Assembly (NCBI GenBank): GCA_002914845.1 | Contig: JXTC01000014.1 | Location: 1,842,740-1,906,739, forward strand | Origin: Trema orientale | Taxonomy: Eukaryota; Streptophyta; Magnoliopsida; Rosales; Cannabaceae | Direction of reading: 5' to 3' | DNA length: 64,000 nucleotides | In this document: positions 48,871 through 59,136 of the stretch, piece by piece | How positions within the stretch are numbered: the first letter of the stretch is position 1 | Layout: every line of letters begins with the position of its first letter | Notes under the pieces: generated by a model | Databases searched by the model: none | What the model was told of the DNA's origin: nothing | The model's input: only the letters and a program-made list of their open reading frames with translations | Made by a program: the position numbers and the translations under genes

Positions 48871-49314
48871 TCATGGAACCAAGTTCACATAGGACGAAAC
48901 AACTTTAGTAGGCTGAACTGACGGCAATGACGGTGGATGCGGCAGGGTAGGAGGAGAGGAATGGGCTGATTCTTCGTCGCAATAACCTTGGAGCACATCA
49001 GTTTCTTCGGTAGTAAAACCTATTGTACCAAACATAGCTGGCCAACAGTGCTGTCCAATGATCCGGATGGCTTGGCAACAGCTGGGGCCCAAGTAAGTCT
49101 CACCATTGAGGAAGAACAAGATGACCTCTCCAGTGCATGATTGGAGCTGTATCAAAGAGTCCCAACAGTTAGATGATTCATCGTCCAGTTTCAACCTCGC
49201 CACGAGGTTTGACCCAACCGGAATCGAAACAGACCCCGGCCTGGCCATGGTTGTAGGAATTGCCATAACCAAAAGGACTGTTGTGATCAGAAGATTATAC
49301 AAAGCGTGAGACAT
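48871..49314 (-). CDS. EC1: Egg cell-secreted protein EC1-like
   Basis: EC1 proteins are cysteine-rich peptides stored in egg-cell vesicles and released on sperm arrival, activating sperm for gamete fusion. Single exon, 147 residues. The N-terminus is a signal peptide (hydrophobic about residues 6-20, likely cut near MA/RPG at 24). The prolamin-like domain has the six family cysteines at 50, 60, 79, 80, 90 and 112, with the signatures NCWDSLIQLQSCTGEV, LGPSCCQAI and GTIGFTTEETDVLQGYC. A Pro/Ser-rich tail (about 119-137) follows. The first ATG in frame fits a signal peptide. Transcription is likely egg-cell specific by family, but that cannot be seen in the sequence. Confidence 0.95.
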   Translation of the reverse strand: MSHALYNLLITTVLLVMAIPTTMARPGSVSIPVGSNLVARLKLDDESSNCWDSLIQLQSCTGEVILFFLNGETYLGPSCCQAIRIIGQHCWPAMFGTIGFTTEETDVLQGYCDEESAHSSPPTLPHPPSLPSVQPTKVVSSYVNLVP

Positions 49315-49368
49315 TTTTCGACGATGGAAATTATTGGTGTAGTGCGGATGTTGTTGCGAGCTAGAGTC

Positions 49369-49382
49369 TTATATATATAGAT
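49369..49382 (-). promoter_or_regulatory. TATA box of the EC1 gene
   Basis: The minus strand reads tctatatatataagac about 55-65 nt upstream of the EC1 ATG, a strong TATA match. That implies a very short 5' leader. Confidence 0.65.
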
Positions 49383-50188
49383 TAGAGATTAATTATATAT
49401 TTAGTGCAAGAATGCGTTACATGCATGGGAAGATAAAAAAGTGACCAATGAATATGACAATGGATATGTGATGAAAGGTATGGGAATATGAAGAGACCAA
49501 TCATTTATGTATTGTAACGACATAACGTTGCGCATTCAATAAGGAGGTTATATGTGTATACATAATGAGCTATCATTTGTAGTCACGTACACACACACAT
49601 ACATATATATCTATATATATTTTACTAGCTCTTTGATTAAGTTCACATTTATATGTTACTAGTACTTTGATTAAGTTCACATTCAAAATTGCACGTGCAA
49701 TGCTTTTATAGGGTTACCCAGGTCCCAGAATCTATTTACTTTTTTCAAAATATAAATATTTTTAGCTAAAGAAATAAACGAAAGAACGTACGTACTCCGA
49801 CTGAAGTTGTTTGAATTATAATGTAGGTTTCATATGTATGTTTAAGAAAATATTTTTGTCCTTTTGCATGCAGTACTAATTAGATTAGTTTATTAGCCCA
49901 AATGTAAATAAACGAGAGATCCGCTTCATTTTTCGTTAAAAAAATTTACGAAATTTGAAAAAAGAGAGATAATTGTGGCTATTTTATTAACGTTATTTTT
50001 TCAGTCTTGTGACGTATTTTTTCGTTTCAACTCGACACCAAGAAAGAAAATTGTGCACGCCTTTTATTTGATAAATTAAACGTTGTTGAACATTAATCAT
50101 GATTATCAAACCATCGACTAGGAGTGTTTTCTATTAAATTCTTCAAACGACAAGTTAACCTTAATCATAGACACGAAATGTCACAGCA
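49383..50188. other. EC1 upstream region
   Basis: No gene recognised. A 24-bp local direct repeat (actagctctttgattaagttcacatt / actagtactttgattaagttcacatt type) is at 49623-49684. Confidence 0.5.
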
Positions 50189-51236
50189 CACTAATAGTGA
50201 GGGCACCAATAGCTAGGACATAAAAATTCTAGCAATTGCTCCTCAAACAAGACACTTATCCTTCTAGTCAGTTGGGGCTGACCTAAAAAAGTATTAGCAA
50301 GGACAAAGTCCTCGGTAACGATGCGCACAGTATAAGCGCGAAAAACTCCTGCGTTTCTATAGGAAATGAAATATTTTTTTTATTTTTTATTTCTCAAAAA
50401 TAGTAATACCGGGACATTAACTATTTTTATTTATCAAAAATAGTAATTTTTTTTTTTGTCCTCGGTATTGATTTTATCGGAATTAATTCCGCTAGGTGCG
50501 AAATATTGGCCCCTATGCCGAATTAATTAAAATTTGAACAAAAATTTCAACACCACTATTTTTGGGGGTTTTCCTGCCAAATGACGATGTTTGGTGTTCA
50601 TGATTTTAGATTTTTAGGGTCAAGCTTTAGCAAGGACTTTAGCCTTTCTATAGGAAATGAAATATTTTTTTATTTTTTATTTCTCAAAAATAGAAATATC
50701 GAGGGCATTTCCTCAGTATTGATTTTGTCGGAATTAATTCTGCTAGGTGCAAAATATTAGTGCATGTGCCGAATTAATTAAAATTTGAACAAAAATTTTA
50801 ACGCAACTATTTTTGGGGGTTTTTACTACTAAGTGACGTCATTTGGTGTCCGTGATTTTAGGGTCAGGCTTTAGCAAGGACAAAATCCTCGTTGATGAGC
50901 ATATAATTCTAGTCCAACCGTTGTGTTCTCTCTCTTTCTTAAATTCATTTCTCAGTCTCTCTCTCTCTCTTCAAAATGTCCCTCTCTCTTTCTCAACTTC
51001 CCTCTTTAGATTGCACTCCCCCACGAAGTCTAGAGCTCCAGCCGCCGCACGAGTTCGAGTACAGCTCTGCCGCATGGGAAAAACGAGGATAATGTCCTAG
51101 CTACTGACTAATAGCTAGGACATTATCCATGCTACGACTTCTAGTAATAGCGAGGACATTGTAGTGACAGTAGCGAGTACTATAACACTAATAGCGAGGA
51201 TAAAAGTCTTCGGTATTGACCTATTTTCCTATAGTG
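50189..51236. mobile_element. CACTA-like non-autonomous element
   Basis: The right end ...ttttcctatagtg reads CACTATAGGAAAA inverted, and the left candidate end is CACTAATAGTGAGG at 50189. The word (a)gcgaggaca or its complement (tgtcctcg, tagctaggacat) recurs many times near both ends, as expected for CACTA subterminal repeats. Inside are a tandem duplication (about 50360-50636 and 50650-50880) and a 17-bp perfect inverted repeat (51087-51103 and 51112-51128). The flanks gca/aca match only 2 of 3, so the left border is uncertain. No transposase seen. Confidence 0.6.
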
Positions 51237-51394
51237 ACACAATCAGCTAAATCTATCAAATTTTAAAAATCATGAAAACAGACCAAACAATAAAGAAAAT
51301 ACTAATATTATATTTATATATTTATATATACAAAAAATATGTATTACATATATATGAGTAACCCAAGGATTGGAGTACACTATAAAGATTAATT

Positions 51395-51443
51395 NNNNNN
51401 NNNNNNNNNNNNNNNNNNNNNNNNNNNNNNNNNNNNNNNNNNN
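51395..51443. other. Assembly gap (49 N)
   Basis: A run of N. Sequence either side is AT-rich and non-coding as far as can be seen. Confidence 1.
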
Positions 51444-52397
51444 CTGGATTTTGAAATCTAGAAGAGATTTCTAACCAGAGATTTTTAAGTTTTAATAAAT
51501 CCTTCCGCAAATATAAAGGTATTATACCATAATTCTAGATTTATGGATGTTTTGTCTTACCTGATTCAAAATCTATGTGCGGATTTTGTTAGTTTAATGT
51601 TTTTGAGTGTGTTTTGTTGGTATTTTTCTAGACCTGAAACTTTCAAGATTCAGATTTGGAAGATTTTACATTGTCAAATGTTATTCTTTGTAGAAGATTC
51701 ATCCTCGTATCAATCGAAGGAACAAACTCTAGTAATGAAGGACGATTTGAATGAGCCGGATACACATCTCTTATAGAGCTCTAATATGTCCCTATGTAGA
51801 TTTATGTGCATATCATTTTTGTATGTTTTGTGTATAATCTTTCCCTCTTGTTTGTCCGTAAGAATTTAGCTTGGATGATTGTTTACTAGTATGGATGTAT
51901 AATCTGATATTTTTATTAGATTTGTAATTGTATTTTTGTTTTTGGTTAAATAATAGGCATCCATTAAAAAAAATACATAGTTTTTCATGATTAAAAAAAA
52001 AAAACATTGTTTTCCTCGAAAAAAAAAAAAAAACATTAGATAAAAGAAATTACTCAACCACATGTAATTATTTCCTACACATTATATCAACTTGAAATTT
52101 AACTTTCCAAGCCGTTATAAAAGAAATTAAGAACCATCGCATTAACGAAATTCGGACTTATTGCAAAAGAATGTGATTATTATCTTCACCCGCCTAGTCC
52201 CATAATTCCATACAGTAACAAAACTCCCCCAAAAAAAAAAACAAAAAACAAAAAAGAAACCGTAGCTAATTATTTGACTAATGGTCATACATTAACATCA
52301 GTAACATAAAGAATATTTCAAAATATAACATCTATGAATTAAGTCATGCGGAAGCATTCCAGAAAAGGAGAAAAAAAACGTAGTCATGCGCATAAGC
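51444..52397. other. Intergenic DNA
   Basis: A 77-codon open frame at 51543-51776 has no recognised family and is not called as a gene. Poly-A/T runs are frequent (52020, 52230). Confidence 0.45.
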
Positions 52398-52439
52398 TCA
52401 CAACATCATACAAAGCATTAATAACAAGCGCACAACGTT

Positions 52440-52810
52440 CTGTGAATAAGACAAGTACATTTTTAGTCCAAAAGATGATGGGATGAATCCTATAAAACTG
52501 TTGCTTGACAAATTGAGCACAAGCAATGGTTGAAGATCCACTATGCTACTTGGGATTTCACCTCGAAATCGGTTGTTAGAGAAATCAAAAGATGTAAAAA
52601 TGGTTAGAATCCTTACAAGTATCATCTCTATTCCCTATGCTCAACTCCCATGCACTTCGATTTTGATTATTCTTTGGTTGAGAGCATCTTCATCGCAGTC
52701 CAATTCCAGAAGTGTTCTGAGGGTATACGTCCAACAAAGTTATTGAAAGAGATATCAATGTTATGCAACTTGAGAAAAGGAAAAGAGTGATGAAAACGCA
52801 AAATAGGACC
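52440..52810 (-). pseudogene. Receptor-like protein (LRR-RLP) C-terminal relic
   Basis: Minus-strand frames give two pieces of an LRR receptor-like protein. At about 52660-52810: FHGPI, then LHNIDISFNNFVGRIPSEHF, WNWTAMKML, ending at a stop. At 52420-52600: MILVRILTIFTSFDFSNN, RFRGEIPSSIVDLQPLLVLN, SSNSFIGFIPSSFG. These are the last LRRs of a Cf-9/EIX-type RLP, including the island-like region between them. The stop, at least one frameshift, and loss of the N-terminal LRRs and membrane anchor show it is dead. It lies downstream of the minus-strand PPR gene. Confidence 0.8.
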
Positions 52811-53349
52811 ATGAAAGTTAATAATTCATTTAACGAAAAGCTGTTGAGAAAAGGAGCATTGAGATTATACCTGCATGGATGCTGAAGTAAGCAACTTCAG
52901 TTTCATTCTGCCTTAATCATGGATCCTGCAATCTGGATGCATCCAAATGGTCATATGGCAAAACATATGAGCTGAAGTAACCGCGTACTAGTTTTGGTAG
53001 ATCAAACAAAGGCATTGTTAATGGCATTCACAAGTCTCAACAGCTACTGGAGATCGAAGACTTCTAAGCACAAGTACATATTAGGCAGTCCCTTCAAGCA
53101 TGGCATAAAGAACTCCCTGCAGAATGGCGCAACGATGATTGCACTTTCAATTCCTCTCAAATTACATTTTTGTTATCAATCAATCTCTAGACAGCCATGT
53201 GATCTCGTATGCTGACCTTTTAACACACACAGGCTAGTTGCCCAACGCAATAAATTAGATCTTATCTATTTTCCAAAAGATGTTTGTTCAAGGAAACCCT
53301 TTTAACTGTGATATCCAGCCTATACAAAAAGCATCTTATCTATGTTGTT
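52811..53349. other. PPR 3' flank
   Basis: Lies 3' of the minus-strand PPR gene and should hold its 3' UTR. No other gene recognised. Confidence 0.45.
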
Positions 53350-55551
53350 CTACGACGCAATCCAACTACAGCCGGGTTGCTTCATCATCCCTGTTCTGCC
53401 GATCATTTCCCTTATTTTAGCTGCTTCTTGCCACTGACCTGCAGCCGCATAAATATTTGCCAACAGCACGTAAATTGAAGGATTATCTCGCTCAGTTTCT
53501 AGGAGAATACCAGCGACTATTCTACCTAAGTTTAAATTACCATGAGCTGCACAAGCACTGAACAGTGACCACCATATATTAGGATGAGCCTTAAGGTGCT
53601 TACTATCTGTTATAATTTCAGCCTCTTCAAGATAGCCACCACGACCTAGAAGGTCAACAATGCAAGAGAAATGATCTACTCCAGGTAAAAGACCATAATC
53701 ATTCACCATGGAGTTAAAAATCCGTGTTCCATCATCAACTAAACCAGCATGACTGCAAGCGGAAAGAATTGCCGTGAAGGTGGCCTGATCTGGTTTGACC
53801 CCAGGCAAGCCTCGCATTACATCAAAGCAGCGTACAGCTTCCTCTCCTTGTCCATGTTGTGCATATGCTGATATCAGAGCATTATATGAGACTGTATCTC
53901 TTTCAATCATTGCATCAAATACTCTCAGTGACCAATCCAAAACCCCACATTTAGCATACATTGTAATAAGCGCATTACCTAAACATGTTTCCAGACAAAA
54001 TCCAGATGTGATGATGTAGCCGTGAACTTGTTTACCTTGTCTTAAGGCTGAAATGGTTGAACAAATGCTCAAAACAATAGTGAAGGTGTATACATTTGGC
54101 CTGATTTCTGACATCAGCAGGTTAGAAAATTGTTCTAACCCATCCATGAGGAATCCATTCAACTGGAACCCAGAGATCATCGTATTCCAGGAGACTAAAT
54201 TTTTGCAATTGATGTCTTGGAATATTTGATAGGCAAGATTCATCTTCCCATGCTTAGAATATGCCGAAACTAATGCGTTTGGAACTTGGATTTTAAAGAT
54301 GAGCCCATTTTTGTAAACAAGGGCTTGAACCATTTCCACAATATCAAAAAACTCTGATTTGGCCAACAAACTTCCAAAAGTAAATTCATCTGGTTTTATT
54401 CCTGCCCTCTGCATTTCCAGGTAGGCTAATATGGCCAATTTACTGTCTTTCCCTTGAGTGTAACTTGAGATCACACTATTCCACGAGATATTATCCTTCT
54501 CTTCCAGTCTCTGGAAAACCATGTGAGCTGCGTTTAAATCCCCACAACTAGAATACATGGTTATTGCTGCATTACTCACAGATGTATGAGCTTCCAATCC
54601 CAATTTAATAGCTTCAGCATGCAGTTGGTGGGCAACTCTAGCACTTGAACATGAGCTCATAACACTAATAAAGGTCAATTCAGTTGGCCTTAGACAAGCG
54701 TCATGCATCTCTTTGAACATTCTCAAAGCCTCTTCATCTCTTCCAATACTTGCTAAACCATCTATCATCACATTAAATGTGATCTGATCATATACTGCAG
54801 TTTTTGCCTCTTCAAATGCCTTGTATGCATCCAAAGAAATTCCACAGTTAAAATACATTGTAAGAACAGCATTAATCACAGAAGTTCTTCCCAGAAACCC
54901 AGTTTTTATCACTAACAAATGCACCTGTCTCCCAAAATCTAAAACCTTCACAGAACACAGGCTCAAAACACTAGCAAAAGTGTAATTATCATGCCTGATT
55001 CCTATCCTGTGCATTTCATTAAAGTAATGCATAGCAACGTCATCGTGCCCATTATTCGAACATCCAGTAATCATCGCATTCCAAATGGCCACATTACACT
55101 GAGGTATTTTATAGAACAGGTCACGGGCATATTCCATGCGTCCCAACTTAGTACAGGCTGAGAGCAATGTTGTCCAAGAATAAGTATCAGGATGCTTAAT
55201 CTCGCCGAAAACCAATTTCACAGACTCCAGATCTACGGTTTTGGAGTAGAGCAAGAGCAGAGTGTTGGCAACATGAGGGTAGGTTTTAAGGCCTGTATGG
55301 ATGGCATGGGCATGGAGCTGGTTTCCAAAAACGGCATCGCGAAGATTAGCAGACGCAGTAATGGCAGTGGCGAGGGTATACTGATCTGGTCTCAGACATT
55401 GAGAAGAGTGGATTTGATTGAAAAGTTGGAGGGAATCCGAGTAATGCTTTGAGTGAGTGAGATCTGCAAGCCTTCGGTTGAGGCTAATGATTTGCTCTGT
55501 GGCAGTAACAGTTATGCTTGAAATGGTTTCTTTGTAGAGTGAGAACTTCAT
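53350..55551 (-). CDS. PLS-class PPR protein (E type), At3g49740-like
   Basis: Organelle RNA-binding PPR protein. Intronless, 733 residues. It follows the Arabidopsis At3g49740 protein from end to end as I recall it: N-terminal NRRLADLTHS, LRPDQYTLATAIT, TYSWTTLLSACTKLGRMEYA, SLCSVKVLDFGRQVH, DQITFNVMIDGLASIGRDEE and, near the end, VDHFSCIVDLLGRGGYLEEA. PLS repeats cover most of the chain. The C-terminus is GMMKQPGCSWIAS, so it stops in the E region without a DYW domain, as in the Arabidopsis protein. A partner supplying the deaminase would be needed if it acts in editing; this is inference. The ATG at 55551 is the first in frame. Its neighbour at 59137 matches the adjacent Arabidopsis locus. 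Confidence 0.93.
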   Translation of the reverse strand: MKFSLYKETISSITVTATEQIISLNRRLADLTHSKHYSDSLQLFNQIHSSQCLRPDQYTLATAITASANLRDAVFGNQLHAHAIHTGLKTYPHVANTLLLLYSKTVDLESVKLVFGEIKHPDTYSWTTLLSACTKLGRMEYARDLFYKIPQCNVAIWNAMITGCSNNGHDDVAMHYFNEMHRIGIRHDNYTFASVLSLCSVKVLDFGRQVHLLVIKTGFLGRTSVINAVLTMYFNCGISLDAYKAFEEAKTAVYDQITFNVMIDGLASIGRDEEALRMFKEMHDACLRPTELTFISVMSSCSSARVAHQLHAEAIKLGLEAHTSVSNAAITMYSSCGDLNAAHMVFQRLEEKDNISWNSVISSYTQGKDSKLAILAYLEMQRAGIKPDEFTFGSLLAKSEFFDIVEMVQALVYKNGLIFKIQVPNALVSAYSKHGKMNLAYQIFQDINCKNLVSWNTMISGFQLNGFLMDGLEQFSNLLMSEIRPNVYTFTIVLSICSTISALRQGKQVHGYIITSGFCLETCLGNALITMYAKCGVLDWSLRVFDAMIERDTVSYNALISAYAQHGQGEEAVRCFDVMRGLPGVKPDQATFTAILSACSHAGLVDDGTRIFNSMVNDYGLLPGVDHFSCIVDLLGRGGYLEEAEIITDSKHLKAHPNIWWSLFSACAAHGNLNLGRIVAGILLETERDNPSIYVLLANIYAAAGQWQEAAKIREMIGRTGMMKQPGCSWIAS

Positions 55552-57640
55552 TTGTTATCGTTTTTCTCATATTTTGGGAGAATTGGTACCATTTTCTCAA
55601 CTATTTTTGTCAAAAAGAAGCTTCTGACTTTAAAACGACACTTGCAGAAGCCCTTTGTATAGGCTAAGCACTTGTTTCTGCATCCAAGAAAGCCTTGGCC
55701 CACTGGAGGTACCATATCATCTTCTTAGAAGATGGTAAGAAATTTTCTTTAGAAGATCCCAATTTTGCATTCCTTTGCTTTCTCTCTCTTTTCTGCAAAG
55801 GATCACAGAATTTAGAACAACTTTTCAGTTAGATGTAAAACCAATTATACAACTCAAAAATCAGAAGAAAAAAAGAAAAAAAAAAAAAAAAAGAAAGAAA
55901 ACAGAGTAATAGAACTATACACCACATTAGTCAAGACAACAACTTTAAGATAAGTAACCTCATGATAAAAGTCTCTTGGGAAATTTCAGCAGGGGATTCC
56001 TTCTCAGACATACGGTTAACCAACATCAAACATACGATATTAAAACAAAATGTGAGCTAATGGCATCAAGTAAGAAAATATATGTGTCAAGCAACTAGAA
56101 TGTCAATTCTAATTTGGTCATTATCTATTGGGAGGGCATCTAGGTGATAAGGCAACATCTCATTATACCTTTTAGCATAAAGCTTCCAAAAGGTTTAAAG
56201 CTAAACATGTCATCCCATGGAACTGAACTTATGTAGATTGTAGAGTTCATACTAGTGAATAGTTCAGGGACTCACTGGTCAATGACTTTGCATAGACAGT
56301 TACCATGGAACTGAACTTATGTAGAGTTCATACTAGTGAATAGTTTAGTAGTAGTTACTACTACCATTTGTGTTAGTGTCGTGTGGCCTCCAAAGTTAGA
56401 ACCTGCATAGACAAATATTATAAAGAATATTTTCACAAACACTAACAAGCTAAACACTATCCTTCCAACAAAAAAAAAAAAAAAAGGTAAACATTATCAA
56501 TAGCCAAAAGATCTTTAGCAAATTTTTTAGCTCAAAACTTTGTAATGTTACAGTTTTACTTTTGTTCTTGTTTGCTAGTACCAATAAGGATGCTTCGGAT
56601 AACCCTGTCAAATGAACAAACAAGAAAGCCTCTCTAAAAAATAACTCCCGAACCAAAAAAATATATATATATATATATATATATACCACAAAGGAACATA
56701 AACACTATTGAAGCAGAAAATATCTGGTTTTCTTTTAAAACTATCTAGTTCGCACTTTTGACATAGTTATACAGGGCACTTCACAAATCTGTCGTTTTAT
56801 CTGAAAATGATAATATTCAGTCTTGGCTAGCTAACTGTATGGAATGGTATGCATGTATCGGTATAAATTAGCTCTAAGACGTCAAAACTCTTGTTGATAC
56901 CTGATTTCCTTAAGTTTGTCTGTATTCCTTAATGTACTTAACACAGATTTTAAAGTCTGTTAAGTTAAGTAGATTAAGAACTTCATCTGATACAAGGCTA
57001 TTAATTCTCTATTAAGAGATATATCAAAAAAGCTTGTGTCATACCATAGAGAAATTCTTTTAATTGACTTGTACTTTTGTATCATATTTCTTCCTAAACC
57101 AAACAATTTCATCAGCTTAATTTCTTATAATTCCCATTTCCATTTAGGCAAACTTAGATTCAAACTGATTTCTAAGCAAATATAACTCAAACACAAGTCT
57201 CAAACTCATTTTCAAACTCAAATATCTAGACAAAGTAACAAGCAAAGCAGCAAAATGTTCAAATTCAAAAGAGCAATACTGTGAAAAGCAGGAAAAAAAA
57301 AAGGAATCCTAATCTAATTGCATTCAATGTCACTATTACCATCTTAGCACAAGTCCAATCTATGCAGAATATTACTATACTCATATTGCAGTCAAATAAT
57401 CAGTGGGTTTGTATTAAAATTGCAAATGAGTAAATTTACATAGTATAATCAGTGGGTTTGTAATACTATATTCATATTGCAGTCAAATAATCAGTGGGTT
57501 TGCAGAAACGAGATCGACTCGTGAAACCTTCCCTGATTTTAAACCCTAAAAACCATGAGCTTATGAAGAAGAATAGGAGGAAGAGAAATGAAAACCTAAT
57601 TCTAGAGGTTACCTCCTGTAATTGAATCACAAAATTCTGA
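55552..57640. other. Region between head-to-head PPR genes (left part)
   Basis: No coding exon recognised. An (AT)n run is at 56660-56683. It may contain a 5' leader intron of the minus-strand PPR gene: at 57614-57720 the minus strand has a possible non-coding exon ending in a good donor (caggag/gtaacc). Confidence 0.45.
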
Positions 57641-57864
57641 GCCTGAATCCTCCATAGATGTTGAGCTTGAAATTGACGAGCTCCATTGGCTCGTCCATGG
57701 TCGCAGGAGAGAAAGAGTCGCGTCATGAGGGAGGTTTTGAGATTTATCAGAAAACACATATTTTAATTGCTTTCCAAATTTTAACGTGCTTTCCGAGTTG
57801 GGTTGGGCTTCAAAACATTATTTGGGTCACCACCCAAACGGCCCAAAAAGAAGTTCGTTCTGGG

Positions 57865-58050
57865 CCATTGACGAGCTCGAGCCAACGAAGCTCAGCAGAT
57901 TCTTCCCCTACCATCGTCGAGCCAGCGAGGAGCTCATTAGATTCTTCTTCGGCTGCCCCCATTGACGAGCCAGCCAATCGAGCTCATAACTGGGCTTATC
58001 AGATTCTTCGCCTGCCGCCATTGACGAGAGCCAACCAAGCTCATCAAATT
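57865..58050 (+). repeat. Degenerate minisatellite, about four units of 45-60 bp
   Basis: Units each start near attgacgagc(c) and carry gagccaacgaagctca or similar, then cagattcttc. They begin at about 57865, 57912, 57958 and 58018. A related word (gacgagctccattggctcgtc) is at 57677-57697. The GC-rich array lies in the probable promoter zone of the PPR pair. An open frame spans it but shows no protein family. Confidence 0.7.
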
Positions 58051-58849
58051 CGAAGGACTCAAGTTTATTGGGAGGGATTCAATCTATAGCAGGTTAGCCT
58101 CTAAATTCAGGTTTTCTTCTCTTTCATCTGCGTCCATTTCATTCTCTGACCAAACCAAAAAAATTCACACAAATTTTAGGGGTTTGAATCAAGGAAGGTT
58201 TCGCAAGCTCGTAGCAGGTACTTCTCCATCCCTATTTTCTTTTCTTTGTATTTTGATTTGTGAATTGATATATATATATATATATTTTTTTTTTTTTGGA
58301 GCCAAATGTGTGTGAATTTTGTGAAGCCTTTTTCCTTTTTTGAACTCTGATAATTTGCTAAAACCATGTGACAAACCGTAACGCATTTAGTCCAAAATTT
58401 GGAGCAATTAAATACATACGATATTCTAGTACTAGCTTCACCAAAGAATTTGAACACAATCACCGTATTACTTGTATTTTTTCCAACCGCAGACGAAAGT
58501 GTTTACAGCCAATAAAATAAAATAAAATACACTTCAATTTCAAGTTGGAACGAATTTAAACAAACCAACATACCTGCATGGCTGCATGGAGATTGAAGAG
58601 AGACATACACTCTAGACCCAGAACACCGGAAGAGGAGCAATTGATTTTTTTTTTTTTTTTGGAATGAGGGAGCAATTGAACTTGAAATGTAGAAACTTAT
58701 GTTGGTCTATTTAGCGGGTTTATCCGACCCGACCCGCCCATTTGTTTCAGCGTTCGAATAACTTGGTCGCTGTAATGTAATGTAGCATATACATCACCAC
58801 TGACTCTCATCACGACATTCTTCGAGCCCGCACCCCAGGCCGGAGATCC

Positions 58850-59128
58850 ATGACTGCGACGAACCCGACTTCTTCTGGAGATGGTAAGCCAATTGTTGTT
58901 TATTTATTTGGTGTTTAAAGCTTGAATTTAATTTATATTTAGTATCATGATTTTTTTTTCTTTTTCCTCCACATTGAGTATTGGCCAAGCTTCGAATTTT
59001 ACTGATTTGCTCAGCTTATGGAACATTGTCAAAAATTGAGGAATGAAATATGTTTTATTCTGACCTATTATACGTATACAATGTTTTTGATTATGTTATT
59101 ATTATTGTCATGTTGAGTTGCAGACTGA
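58850..59128 (+). promoter_or_regulatory. Spliced 5' leader with a possible uORF of the downstream PPR gene
   Basis: A leader exon seems to end at 58883 (ggagatg/gtaagcc) and the next begins at 59124 (ttgcag/actgaa). Joining them gives a 12-codon reading frame, ATG at 58850 to TGA at 59126-59128, whose last sense codon (GAC) is split by the intron. The main ATG at 59137 follows 8 nt after the uORF stop. Splice sites are by eye. Confidence 0.5.
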
Positions 59129-59136
59129 AACATAAA

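Noticed and set aside
51543-51776. 77-codon open frame near the gap
   Set aside because: No recognisable domain, neighbours or splice context; too short to call.
59050-59136. Upstream in-frame extension of the P-class PPR gene
   Set aside because: The residues are hydrophobic and unlike the family. A good acceptor (ttgcag) lies at 59118-59123, and the ATG at 59137 opens a plausible presequence.
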